Below, one piece after another: positions 9,672-19,600 of a stretch of DNA of 60,711 bases. The DNA comes from Parvimonas parva (lineage in GTDB: Bacteria; Bacillota; Clostridia; Tissierellales; Peptoniphilaceae), in NCBI RefSeq assembly GCF_016552165.1, contig NZ_JACVDA010000012.1:1-60711 (forward strand), read 5' to 3'. The number at the start of each line of letters is the position of its first letter. Position 1 is the stretch's first letter. Below the pieces are notes generated by a model, which saw nothing but the letters and a program-made list of their open reading frames with translations, did not search any database and was not told the origin of the DNA. The translations under genes were made by a program, and so were the position numbers.

Positions 9672-9987
9672 AAAGCTCACCACTTTCTAAAATAGAATTA
9701 GCAAAATTTTTAACCAAAGTTTCCTTTTTATCCATAAAAATATTTTTAGTTTCAATAGACTTTCTATTATAACTTTCAAGTTTTTTTAAATCTTCTTTTT
9801 CTATCGATTCCAAACGTAAACTTAAGTTTTCTTTTTCTTCCTCTAAAACCTTAAAATATTCATCATCAATACATTTAAGTTTTTCTTTTCTATCATTAAG
9901 TAGCTTTTGCTTTTTTATTTCCAAATCCCTTTGATAATTTTCAGCATTTTCATCAATATCAAATATTTTTTGAATAAAATTTTCCAT
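9661..9987 (-). CDS. V-type ATP synthase subunit G/H (peripheral stalk coiled coil)
   Basis: The first gene of the operon encodes 108 residues that are almost wholly charged coiled coil, rich in Glu and Lys. This matches the G/H peripheral stalk subunit that dimerises with E. The residues are not individually diagnostic; the call rests on coiled-coil character and its position directly before subunit C. The ATG at 9987 follows AGGAGGG. Confidence 0.8.
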   Translation of the reverse strand: MENFIQKIFDIDENAENYQRDLEIKKQKLLNDRKEKLKCIDDEYFKVLEEEKENLSLRLESIEKEDLKKLESYNRKSIETKNIFMDKKETLVKNFANSILESGELYGE

Positions 9988-10298
9988 TTAAAACCCTCCT
10001 TTCCAAAAAGTTTAAAGTAGAAAAGTAAATTTTCTCCATTAAAAGAAAGTATAACTTTTTTATCCAACAAACTTTTTGTTCCACAACAAAAGTGCATTCG
10101 TAAAAATGCACTTTCAAATTTGCAATAATAAATTATACTTTCAATAACTTTTTATTAAATTGTTAAAATTACAATATAGTTAAACTCACTTTTCAATAAC
10201 TATTTTCATCTCTTCTAAAACAAATATATTATACTCCTAATTTTTTATAAAATCAAGCATTTAAATCACAAAATTTAAAATTTTTTAAAAATCCAATG
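9988..10298 (-). promoter_or_regulatory. Long leader region of the V-ATPase operon
   Basis: Non-coding stretch of 311 bases. On the minus strand it holds a promoter (10228-10256), a second weak TATAAT near 10130, a hairpin with stem AAAGTGCATT/AATGCACTTT (10089-10114) followed by a short T run, and a GTTGTGGAACAAAAAG block. The transcript would begin about 235 bases before the first start codon. A terminator-like hairpin inside a leader could act as an attenuator; this is inference. Confidence 0.5.
10228..10256 (-). promoter_or_regulatory. Promoter of the V-ATPase operon
   Basis: Minus strand TTGATT (10251-10256), 17-base spacer, TATAAT (10228-10233). It is the best -35/-10 pair between the IS30 relic and the first V-ATPase gene. 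Confidence 0.65.
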
Positions 10299-10742
10299 TT
10301 GTAAAATTAAGTTGGCCAGTAAGAATAGAAAAAACATCTCAAAGAGGTATAATAGTAATTGACAAAAAAACTAAGAAAAAACCTCAATGAGATGTATAAT
10401 AATTGTAACACAAAACACAAACATTTAACAATAGATTTAAGAAAATTAACAGAAAAACAGAAGAAGGAAAGAAAAAGTAATAGAGAAATAGCAAGACTTT
10501 TAGGAAAAAGTCCTCAAACAATAAATAATGAAATTAAAAGAGATTTAGTTATTCAAAGAACTTCTGAGGAACTAATGAAAATCATAATAGACTAATAAGA
10601 AGATTTTTGCCTAAGGGAACAAAAAATACTACTCATCAAAGAGTAGCATTTATTGAAAACTGGGTAAATGATTATCCTAAAAAAATATTCAATTACAAAA
10701 CGCCTATAGAGGTATTTTTATGTGGCTAATTTATTCTTGCAA
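10299..10742 (+). mobile_element. IS30-family relic 1, internally deleted
   Basis: Both ends are present as imperfect 20-bp inverted repeats (10299-10318 and 10723-10742; 15 of 20 match). Inside is an IS30-type HTH start, then a jump to the C-terminal end of the transposase. Upstream of the start codon, CATCTC..GAGG (10335-10347) and CCTC..GAGATG (10382-10394) form a long hairpin over the transposase start. The copy is 444 bp, against roughly 1.0-1.2 kb for a complete IS30 element, so it is non-autonomous. Confidence 0.85.
10392..10729 (+). pseudogene. IS30 transposase remnant
   Basis: It begins at ATG 10392 with the helix-turn-helix region (KSNREIARLLGKSPQTINNEI). It then loses about 200 residues, including the first catalytic Asp residues. 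It resumes in another frame with the C-terminal end: NENHNRLIRRFLPKGTKNTT and NDYPKKIFNYKTP, stopping inside the right inverted repeat. The frame change and deletion rule out activity. Confidence 0.88.
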
Positions 10743-10764
10743 TTTATACTCCATAAATTTTAAT

Positions 10765-11238
10765 TTAATTTCTACTTTTTAATTTAATATAATAAGAATC
10801 TTTTTTGTAATTTTCACAAAACTTTTCATAAATTTTAATTAAACTTTTTTCATAAATATTATCACTCAAAAAGTTAATCAAAAAATATTTACTTTTATTT
10901 TTATGAAAATCCATTATAGAATTTTTTTCATATATAAAAAAATCTATTTCTTTACCATCAAAAGATAAACTTATAGCTGGAGGAGTTTTTTCTACATCTT
11001 CAATTTTAGAAAAAAATTTAATTTTATAATTGGTAATCAAATCTATAAGCTCATTTCTTTCTTCAACTGTTTTTAAGTTAATGGTATGACCATTTCCTTC
11101 AAAATAAATTTTCACTTTTTCACTTGATAAAATATCATTTTTCAATGTAATCACTTCATAGTTATATCTAATTAATATAGAAATTAAAGTTATACCTAAA
11201 ATTATTAATATTATTTTTAAAATTCTATTCTTTTTCAT
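10765..11238 (-). CDS. Membrane-anchored protein paired with CHAT-like cassette 1
   Basis: 157 residues: a short basic start (MKKNRILK), one membrane helix (about 8-25), then an extracellular mixed alpha/beta region with no recognised domain. The start at 11238 lies inside the last codons of the upstream wall-binding gene, a 14-base overlap implying coupled translation. It aligns by eye with the first ~160 residues of the protein at 20594-21493: both have a KIYFEGNGHTINLKTVEER-type segment followed by LIDLITN. That second cassette has the same overlapping order. The function is unknown; processing, inhibition or anchoring of its partner are guesses. Confidence 0.75.
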   Translation of the reverse strand: MKKNRILKIILIILGITLISILIRYNYEVITLKNDILSSEKVKIYFEGNGHTINLKTVEERNELIDLITNYKIKFFSKIEDVEKTPPAISLSFDGKEIDFFIYEKNSIMDFHKNKSKYFLINFLSDNIYEKSLIKIYEKFCENYKKDSYYIKLKSRN

Positions 11239-12781
11239 AAATATCATATTCTGTCTTAAATTCTCCATCAATTATATTTTCTACAAAATGTTTTTTATAA
11301 AATTTTCCATCTTGATATACCGTTTCTGTTTTTATTATTTTTGATTTTCCATTAAACTTATTGTTCAATATATTTTCGATTTCAAGTGTAGAACTCTTAT
11401 TAAAAGTGTTATTTATATTTATATCAAACTTTATATTATTTTCATATACTTTAATTTCTTCATTATTAACATGTACTACATAACACTGTCCCGTTTTAGC
11501 TCCACTTCTCAGTTTGTAAAATTCATGATATTTTCCGTTTTCATTTTCAATAACTTCTTCTTTATAATCAAATGTACTAAATTTAGGATTAATTTTTTTT
11601 ATTTCATCGTATATATTTAAATTACTACTTTTAACTAAATATCGATTATCTAATTTATTTGTTTGTTTGTTTCTGTAGCATGATCCCATTCCTAAAAAGC
11701 CATCTTTATCGCCATATACATAATAATTTTTTACTCTAGGATCATCATAACTAAAACTATCAGCAAATAATAAAGATTCTCTTATAGAATAATATTTTGA
11801 TATAGATTCATTAAATCTATATAACCACAAACTATGTGCTTTCCCTGAAACAGATGTAAACCATCCAATTGAAGTTTTTGCACCTTTCTTTCGTGCTTCA
11901 CAAGTTATATTTTCTCCCCCTTTTGCTGTTTCACAACCTGCAAATATTATCATCTTAACATTTTTCATATCTGAATCATATAATCTTAAATATTTATAAT
12001 CACTACTACCAGAATCATTATATACTCTTATTCCCGTTTTATATTCTCCGTCATTTTGATTATAACAAAAAACTATACCTTTTTCACTACCATGTCCAGA
12101 ATACATTTGAATAGCACTTGATAATCTTGGCATATTATTTGAAGAATAACCTTTTAATTTTGAATATGTCGGCATTATATTATACTCAGAATCATATCCT
12201 AATTTTTTATAAAATATACTAGCATAAATAGCATCTTCTGTAGTATTAATATGATGTTTATCATTGTAATCCGTGCCTACACTCCACGCTTTATTATTTT
12301 GTGATAATTCTCCATCTCCATCAAAAAAATATTCAATTTTACCAATAACAGTAACACCTACGGCCATTTCCCCTTTATCAAACAAATAGTATGTTTTATC
12401 ACCTAAATATAGCCATCCTGTTTTCATAACTCCTGAACTATCGAGATAATACCATTTACCACCCAATTCAAGCCATCCTGTCTCCATAGCTCCAGAATCA
12501 TTAAGATAGTAACGTTTACCTTCCAATTCAAGCCATCCTGTCTCCATCCATCCAGAAGAATCAAAGTGATACCACTTACCTCCTATTATTTCCCATCCTA
12601 CTGCATACCCTCCAGAAGAATATTCAAACCACCATCTACCATCATCGCTTTTTTTCCAAGTTCCACTTGCATCCGCAGAAACGATTTTTTTTCTTAAAAC
12701 TAAATTGTTATCTATCCTACTATTAGATAAAATTATTGCAAATACTAATGCACAACCAACAAACAATTTTCTCAATTTCAT
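11225..12781 (-). CDS. Secreted wall-binding repeat protein with CHAT/caspase-like domain (cassette 1)
   Basis: 518 residues, ATG at 12781 after AGGAGG. A signal peptide ends near SADA (36-38). Then come about five to six ~20-residue aromatic repeats of choline/glucan-binding type (42-160), each close to GWLELGGKWYYLDSSGVMKT. Next is a domain with the caspase-fold pair: His230 in a YSGHGSEKG strand and Cys283 in an IIFAGCETAKGG strand, followed by EARKKGAKTSIGW. This is the order and spacing of CHAT peptidases (clan CD). Residues 434-518 form a C-terminal module shared with three other proteins nearby. Wall binding and catalytic geometry are read from the sequence; substrate and activity are unknown. 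Confidence 0.8.
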   Translation of the reverse strand: MKLRKLFVGCALVFAIILSNSRIDNNLVLRKKIVSADASGTWKKSDDGRWWFEYSSGGYAVGWEIIGGKWYHFDSSGWMETGWLELEGKRYYLNDSGAMETGWLELGGKWYYLDSSGVMKTGWLYLGDKTYYLFDKGEMAVGVTVIGKIEYFFDGDGELSQNNKAWSVGTDYNDKHHINTTEDAIYASIFYKKLGYDSEYNIMPTYSKLKGYSSNNMPRLSSAIQMYSGHGSEKGIVFCYNQNDGEYKTGIRVYNDSGSSDYKYLRLYDSDMKNVKMIIFAGCETAKGGENITCEARKKGAKTSIGWFTSVSGKAHSLWLYRFNESISKYYSIRESLLFADSFSYDDPRVKNYYVYGDKDGFLGMGSCYRNKQTNKLDNRYLVKSSNLNIYDEIKKINPKFSTFDYKEEVIENENGKYHEFYKLRSGAKTGQCYVVHVNNEEIKVYENNIKFDININNTFNKSSTLEIENILNNKFNGKSKIIKTETVYQDGKFYKKHFVENIIDGEFKTEYDIYEKE

Positions 12782-12846
12782 TTTATTCCTCCTATTAATA
12801 AAAAATATTGTATGTATTAATTCTAAATTAAATAACATATATTTAA

Positions 12847-12875
12847 ATTATATCAAAGTAAAAAAGCAAAGTCAA
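12847..12875 (-). promoter_or_regulatory. Promoter of cassette 1, embedded in the addA terminator
   Basis: Minus strand TTGACT (12870-12875), 17-base spacer, TATAAT (12847-12852). The -35 hexamer is part of the right arm of the addA terminator hairpin. The same layout recurs before cassette 2 (22666-22694). Confidence 0.75.
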
Positions 12876-12889
12876 CTGACTTTGCTTTT
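12860..12889 (-). terminator. Terminator of addBA
   Basis: Minus-strand stem AAAAGCAAAGTCA/TGACTTTGCTTTT, tiny loop, then T residues. It begins at the addA stop codon and overlaps the next promoter. Confidence 0.8.
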
Positions 12890-15800
12890 AAACTTCCACA
12901 TATTCATTTATGCCAAATAGATATAGTCCTTTTTTTACTACTTTTTTTCCGGAGATTTCTTCGATCGCCGATTTGTATAAGTCTAATTGTATTTTATATC
13001 TATTTTTTACCTCTTCCAGATTTTCTTTTGTTACATAGTCTGTCTTGTAGTCAAGTAAGATTATTTCTCCTTTTTCATTTTCAAAGAAAAGGTCAATTAT
13101 TCCTACCACCATAATTTTTTCATCTTCCGAAATATTTTCATCTTTGTAAAGATTTTTGAGCTTCAAGTTGTAGTCAATGGCTTTTTCTTTATATAATTTT
13201 CCAAATTTGTTTGAAATGTAAATCTCTTTAAAAATATCCGACTGAACGAACTTTACAATCCAATTTATATTTATTGTATTTGATTCTTCCACTGTCATAA
13301 TATTTTTTTCTACAAATGAATTTATCTGTCTTTTTATTTCTTCTTTGATTTTGGAAACATCTTCCATATCAAATTTTAAAAAATCTAAAAGTTGCATAGC
13401 CAAGTGGAAAATTGTTCCTTTTTCTGCAGAATTAAATCCGACTTTTTCCTCTCCTTGATGAATAAATGACGGAGTTTTTAAAACTAAATTTTCACTATAA
13501 TATTTTTGATGCTTATCTTCTTCATCTTCCTGTATCATCTTTTTCACTTCAGAAACGGTAATACTTGAAGGCTTATTCAAAACATTTTTATAAATATATT
13601 CTTTGTTAAATCTATCTTCCAAAAATTCTTTAACAGTTCGCATTTCTTTTTTAATTTCTAAAGAGTCGTTATCTGAAATAATTTTATTTGTTTTAACTTC
13701 TTCTTTAATTCTTTGATATTCTATAAATTCCTCTGTTTTAGTATTTACATTTAATTGAAATTTTAAGTCTTCATTACCTAAAAAGTTTTCTTCTCTTCCT
13801 AAACAATTCAAACTCTTTCCATAAACACTAAGATTATCAATAGAGCTTAATATCCAATCAAGATAATTATTTATTTTTAGAATTTTATAATTACTTATAT
13901 TGCCTCTTTCATCAATTCCGGAGCTTATTTCTTCTCTTAAATTCTCATAATCTTTTACTCTTCCGGTTATTATAAGTTTTTCCTTTGCCCTTGTCATTGC
14001 AACATAAAGGAGTCTCATTTCTTCTGCAATTTGTTCATTTTTCTTGAATTTTTCAATTTTTTTCTTCATAATACTGTTGAAAGAAGTTTTTTTATCCATA
14101 TCATAAACAATTGCACCGAAACCAAGTTTTTGATGTAAAACTAAATTGCTATCGTCAGCTCTGAAATTAAATTTTTTATTCGTATTTGCGAGAAATACAA
14201 TAGGAAATTCCAAGCCCTTGCTCTTATGAATACTCATAATTCTAACTACATTCGCATCTTCAGAAATTAATTTCGCCTCTGAAACATCACTTTTTAAACT
14301 GATTTTTTGAATATAATTTACAAAATTAAACAATCCCTTATAAGAATTTTTTTCATAATTTTTAGCCTTTTCAAAAAGTAACATCAGATTTGTTTTTCTC
14401 TGCTCTCCCATATCCAAAAGTCCGACATAATTATAATATCCTGTATATTTATATAAAAACCAAATTAATTCATCTGCTGAAACTAAAGATTTTTTTTGTA
14501 TAAATAATTTTAAATCGGAAATAAATTTTGCAATTTTTTCCTTTAAACTTATTCTAATTTCTATGTCTTCATCTTCTAAAATTTTTATTAAAAGCTCATA
14601 AATTTTTAATTTTCTATCTACAAGTCTTATTTCGCTTAATTCTGTTGACGTAAAATTATAAATTGGAGAATACATTACAGAAATTAAAGGAATATCTTGC
14701 ATAGGATTATCTATAATCTTAAGTAAGTTAATTATAGTATCAACTTCAAAAGTATCAAAATATCCACCCGTACTCTCTGCATAAATCGGAATATTATATT
14801 CTAAAAATACTTCTTCTAAAATTTTTGTATTACTGCTTGGAGAACGCATCAAAATAACAATATCTTTGTACTCAACTTTCCTATAATCATCCAAATTTTT
14901 ATCATAAACCTTAAAAGGATTTTCTTTATTGTTCATCATATTGTAAATTGTATTTGCAATTTTTATACATTCAAGTTTAAAAGACTTCATCTCCTCAAAA
15001 TCTTCTGAATACTCATCAGTTAAAATTATCTCGTCTTCATACTCTTCATCAGATTTTTCATCAACTAAAAGAATTTCAACTGCACCGCCGACATTTTCAT
15101 CACTTTCTTTAAAACTTGCCATAGGATTTAATCTTTCGTCAACAGTATAGTCAAGTTCTCCTGTTTCTTTTTTCATTATTTTTGAAAAAACCAGATTTGT
15201 TCCCTCAAGAATTTCCTTTCTACTTCTAAAATTCGCATAAAGCATTATCTTTCGATTAAAACTTTCAATATCTTCCTCTATTCTATTATAATTTTCATAT
15301 TTTTCCATAAAAATACTCGGATCTGCCTGTCTAAATCTATAAATACTCTGTTTAACATCTCCCACCATAAATCTGTTATTTTCTTTTGCTACTGCTGATA
15401 AAAGAATTTCTTGAACTAGGTTACTATCTTGATATTCATCAATAAAGACTTCGGAATATTTTTCTTGATATTCTAAAGCCGTTTTAGACGGTTTAATATT
15501 TCCGTCTTCATCAATATCTACAAGTATCTCTAATGCCAAATGTTCAATATCTGCAAAATCTACATAGTTAAATTTTTGTTTTCTCTCCCAAAATTTTTCC
15601 TTAAATTTGATTACAACATCGGAAATTGAACGAACATAAGGATAAATTAAATCACTTTCTCTCTTTATATTTTCTATATCTAAATTTAAAGTTTTAAGAG
15701 ACTCTGAAATTTCCGACTTTATACTATCCAATTCTTTTTTTACTTTATTGTATATTTCTTTTACTTCTTCATCACATTTTGAAATTCTAAAACTTCCAAA

Positions 15801-16673
15801 GCTTGAATTTAAGAATTCATTAGTTGATATTTTAAGCTCATCAAACTTCGTATTGTCTTTTAAAAATTTCTTTAAATTTTCCTTTACGACAGATAGAGCA
15901 TCTAACAAAATATTATAAATATCTATATATTTTTCAAGTTCAGGATAATTTTCTATTTTTTTCAAATTATTTTTAATACTAAGTTCAAAAAATTCTAAAT
16001 CCATATCTACATCTTTTGCAATATCCAAGATGTAATTTTCTAAATAAAAATCATCATCCTTTGTATTTGTATTAAAAAATTCTGCCTTTTCATTTAACCA
16101 AATTTTTGGAAAAGGATGAGAGTTCACAAAATTATTTACATTCAATAAAAGTTGTAAAAGTCCTTCATCCGTATTTTTCTTGGCATACCAGTCAACTAGT
16201 CTCAAAAAGTTCTCATCATTATTTTCATACAGCTCTTCAAATAATTCTTGCATAACTTCTTTGGCTAAAACTTCATTTTCGCTAGGATCTATAACTTTTA
16301 TATTGCTATCCAAATTTACCAAATGAGCATAAGATATCAAAACATCCTTACAAAAAGAGTCAATAGTTGTGATGTCAGCACCGCTAAGGAGCAGTAATTG
16401 TTTTTGAAGATGTTCATTTTCCGGATTTTCTTCAAGTTTTTTTTCAATAGCCTTACTTACTCTTTCTCTCATTTCAGATGCAGCTAATTTTGTAAAAGTT
16501 ACAACAAGTAATTTGTTGATATCAATCGGATTTTCTTCATCTAAAACGAGCTCTATAATTCTTTCGATAAGTACGGCTGTTTTCCCGGAACCTGCTGCTG
16601 CAGATACAAGTAAATTCGTATTTCTACTATCTATTACCTGTCTTTGCTCTTTAGTCCACTTTACTTCACTCAC
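12888..16673 (-). CDS. addA: ATP-dependent helicase/nuclease subunit A (AddA)
   Basis: The 1261-residue UvrD-type helicase and nuclease subunit resects double-strand ends and handles Chi recognition with AddB. Walker A SAAAGSGKTA lies at 24-33, the Walker B region VFIDEYQDSN near 410, helicase motif VVRIMSIHKSKGLEFP near 790, and the C-terminal RecB-type nuclease core LLDYKTD near 1205. The start is GTG at 16673, sharing its G with the addB TAG stop (TAGTG), so the two are translationally coupled. The gene ends in a terminator that also carries the next promoter. Confidence 0.96.
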   Translation of the reverse strand: MSEVKWTKEQRQVIDSRNTNLLVSAAAGSGKTAVLIERIIELVLDEENPIDINKLLVVTFTKLAASEMRERVSKAIEKKLEENPENEHLQKQLLLLSGADITTIDSFCKDVLISYAHLVNLDSNIKVIDPSENEVLAKEVMQELFEELYENNDENFLRLVDWYAKKNTDEGLLQLLLNVNNFVNSHPFPKIWLNEKAEFFNTNTKDDDFYLENYILDIAKDVDMDLEFFELSIKNNLKKIENYPELEKYIDIYNILLDALSVVKENLKKFLKDNTKFDELKISTNEFLNSSFGSFRISKCDEEVKEIYNKVKKELDSIKSEISESLKTLNLDIENIKRESDLIYPYVRSISDVVIKFKEKFWERKQKFNYVDFADIEHLALEILVDIDEDGNIKPSKTALEYQEKYSEVFIDEYQDSNLVQEILLSAVAKENNRFMVGDVKQSIYRFRQADPSIFMEKYENYNRIEEDIESFNRKIMLYANFRSRKEILEGTNLVFSKIMKKETGELDYTVDERLNPMASFKESDENVGGAVEILLVDEKSDEEYEDEIILTDEYSEDFEEMKSFKLECIKIANTIYNMMNNKENPFKVYDKNLDDYRKVEYKDIVILMRSPSSNTKILEEVFLEYNIPIYAESTGGYFDTFEVDTIINLLKIIDNPMQDIPLISVMYSPIYNFTSTELSEIRLVDRKLKIYELLIKILEDEDIEIRISLKEKIAKFISDLKLFIQKKSLVSADELIWFLYKYTGYYNYVGLLDMGEQRKTNLMLLFEKAKNYEKNSYKGLFNFVNYIQKISLKSDVSEAKLISEDANVVRIMSIHKSKGLEFPIVFLANTNKKFNFRADDSNLVLHQKLGFGAIVYDMDKKTSFNSIMKKKIEKFKKNEQIAEEMRLLYVAMTRAKEKLIITGRVKDYENLREEISSGIDERGNISNYKILKINNYLDWILSSIDNLSVYGKSLNCLGREENFLGNEDLKFQLNVNTKTEEFIEYQRIKEEVKTNKIISDNDSLEIKKEMRTVKEFLEDRFNKEYIYKNVLNKPSSITVSEVKKMIQEDEEDKHQKYYSENLVLKTPSFIHQGEEKVGFNSAEKGTIFHLAMQLLDFLKFDMEDVSKIKEEIKRQINSFVEKNIMTVEESNTININWIVKFVQSDIFKEIYISNKFGKLYKEKAIDYNLKLKNLYKDENISEDEKIMVVGIIDLFFENEKGEIILLDYKTDYVTKENLEEVKNRYKIQLDLYKSAIEEISGKKVVKKGLYLFGINEYVEV

Positions 16674-19600
16674 TATTTCTCACCTCTTTTCTCTTTATTT
16701 TCAGAATTCATCAACTCAAAAACTTCATTAGGTCTATCTTTAGTCAATAAATTCTTGACATTATTATATTTATTATGCTTAATATCAAATCTACAAATGG
16801 ATTTATATTTACAATAATCACAAGGCTTTTTATTCTTATATCTGAAAGGCCTTATATCAATATTTCCTGAATAAATTTCTTCACAAATATCCTTAGTCTT
16901 ATTTAAAACAAATTCATTTACAATATCAAATTCATCAGTAGTTAAGCCCAATGTACTTGCTCCGATTTCTTGACCTTTTGACTTTAATTTAATAGGCAGT
17001 ATTTCAGAAGTTAAATTATCCGCATCCAATGTCCTATCCAAATTCTTCAAAAGTTCCATATCCTTTATAACAAATCCTGTAAGTTTATTTTTCTTAAGTT
17101 TTTCACTATGATAACTTTCGTCGTTCATATCAAGCATTTTGGAATAAGTTTCAAATCCGACAAAATTTGTTGTAAAATCACTATAAAATAGTCCTGCAGG
17201 TTTATATCTTTCTTTATTGGAAGATAAAATTGCATTCATATAGACAAAAAGTTGTAGTTGTAGTCCTGCATAGACTTGATTTAAGTCAATATCTCTTTTT
17301 GAAGATTTATAATCAATAATTCTTAAAAAGTCAAAATTTTCTCCTTTAAAAACATCAATTCTGTCAATCTTACCAACTAATTTAATTTCTTTCCCATTCT
17401 TTAAAGTATAGGTGATAGGTTTTATTGACTTATCTCCAAATTCTGTTTCAAAACCTGTTGGAACAAAGTTTCCACGTCTTACTTGTTCAGCCATAATTTC
17501 TATGCTTTCAACAATATTTTTTTGTGTAATACTTGAAAAATACTTATATTTTGGAGAGCTTTCAAGAATAAAATTAGACTTTTCAGACATTTTTTTCGTT
17601 AATTTTTCTACTTCCATTTGGATAAATTCTCTATCAATTGTATTCCAATCAATATTATTTTCAAAAACTCCCTTAAAAAAGTCGTCAAAAATCTTATGAC
17701 AATAAGTTCCGTAATCCGCAGGGGAAAAGTCATAAACTTCTCTTTCCTTCGCTCTAAGTCCATAATTTATAAAATATGAAAAAGGACAACGCATAAAGTT
17801 TTCAAGTTTTGAAATACTTACATTTCCACTTTCATAAAGAAATGAAGTATAATCTTTTATATTTTCAGTTTCTTTTTTATAATTTAATTTATCCTTTAAA
17901 ATTTCAATTTTATATTTATAATCTTCATCCTCAATTAAGAAATCAATTATTTCTCTAAAATTGAATTTATCATTTTCGCTCAATTTATTTGAATTTAAAG
18001 CCTCAATATTGGAAACTAAAATTTGATACAATCTCTCTTTAGAAAAAGTTTCAAAAATATCCATAATAGAAAAATCTTTTAAATAATCTATACTTACAAC
18101 TTTCAAATTTTCAAAAATGAATTTAATTTTTTTCACAAATCTTGAAACTAAAAGGCTCTTTCCCTCTAAATCGGAAATTGGAAAAGTTATATACAATTTT
18201 TCTTTTGCAATGCTGAAAGTCTTATAACTTAAAAATTGTTCATCAGTAGTTTTTAGTAAATTGTTATTAGAAAAATTAAAGCCCAAAGTTTTTAAACTTT
18301 CTTTTTCATTTTCGCTGATTAAATCATTATCTACTATATTTTTCGGAAAATTTCCGTCATTAACGCCCAATACAAAAGCTATTTTTGTAGAAGGCTTTTT
18401 CATCCTGTCAACAGTTGTAACAAAAACCTCGTCCTTTGAAGGAGGAATAATTCCAAGTTCAATATTTTCAAGCTCTGTCTTAATTAAATTTATAAATTTT
18501 GAATAAGCAATTTTATCATCACCCATAAATTCAACCAACTCATCTAAAACTGAAATAAAACTTCCCCAAACTTGTGAATATTCCTTAGCCTTATATAAAT
18601 TTCCTTCATTTTGAAAATTTTTAACAAATTCATTTATTCTCTCAAAAAGTTCAATCTCTAAAGTAAATTCATATAAATATTTACAGATTTCCTTTACAGT
18701 ATTTCTTCCTTTTAACTTTTCGTGTAAATTTTTTATCGGTGTTACAACCAAATTTTTTATTTCATTTATCTTTGCAAGTTTTTCATCATCGCTATCTTCT
18801 TCAAAACTATGGAGAATCGGCTTATCCCAAGTTTCATCAAACCATTGACTTCCTTTTATTCCATTTGCTATAACATAATTCTCTAAAAGAAAAATATCTT
18901 CATCTGAAATTCCTGTAAGACCACTCTTTAAATATCTAAAAATTGAATCGTATGAATAATTTTTATCTTTCATATCTAAAATGGATAAAATCAAAATCAT
19001 AATAGGATTTTCCATAACAGAAATTTTTTTATCCAAGAAATAATCTATCCTGTAATCTTCAAAAACTCTTTTTATTATATATGAATAATCATCTAAATTT
19101 CTCATACATAAAGTTATATCATTATATCTAAAATTTCCAGTTCTTATTAACTTCAAAATTTCCTCTGCAATAAAAGAAACTTCTTCATATATATTTTTAA
19201 ATTGTAAAATTCTAATATTTTCTGAAATCTCAGAATAAGTTTTTGGAGAAAAACCTCCAATATTTTTTTCTAAAAATGCCAAATCTTTTGCATCATAATA
19301 TTTTTCATTAGAAATAAAAATATTATCAATCAAAGGAATATTATTTTTTTCACAAATAGACTTAATATTCAAAAATGTTGAATTACTCCTTTGAAACATA
19401 TTCATTTTTGAATTCAAATTTCTAAAATCAGTTAAAAGAGAAAAATAAATATTTTTTGAAAAAGTAATAAGTTTTTCAATAACTAAATATTGCGCAGGAG
19501 TAAAATCCATATATTCGTCAACAAAAATTGTTGCACCTTTTATGCTTTCAAAATCGTCAAGCTTTCTTGCAAAAATATTTAATGTATCTTCTGTATCTAA

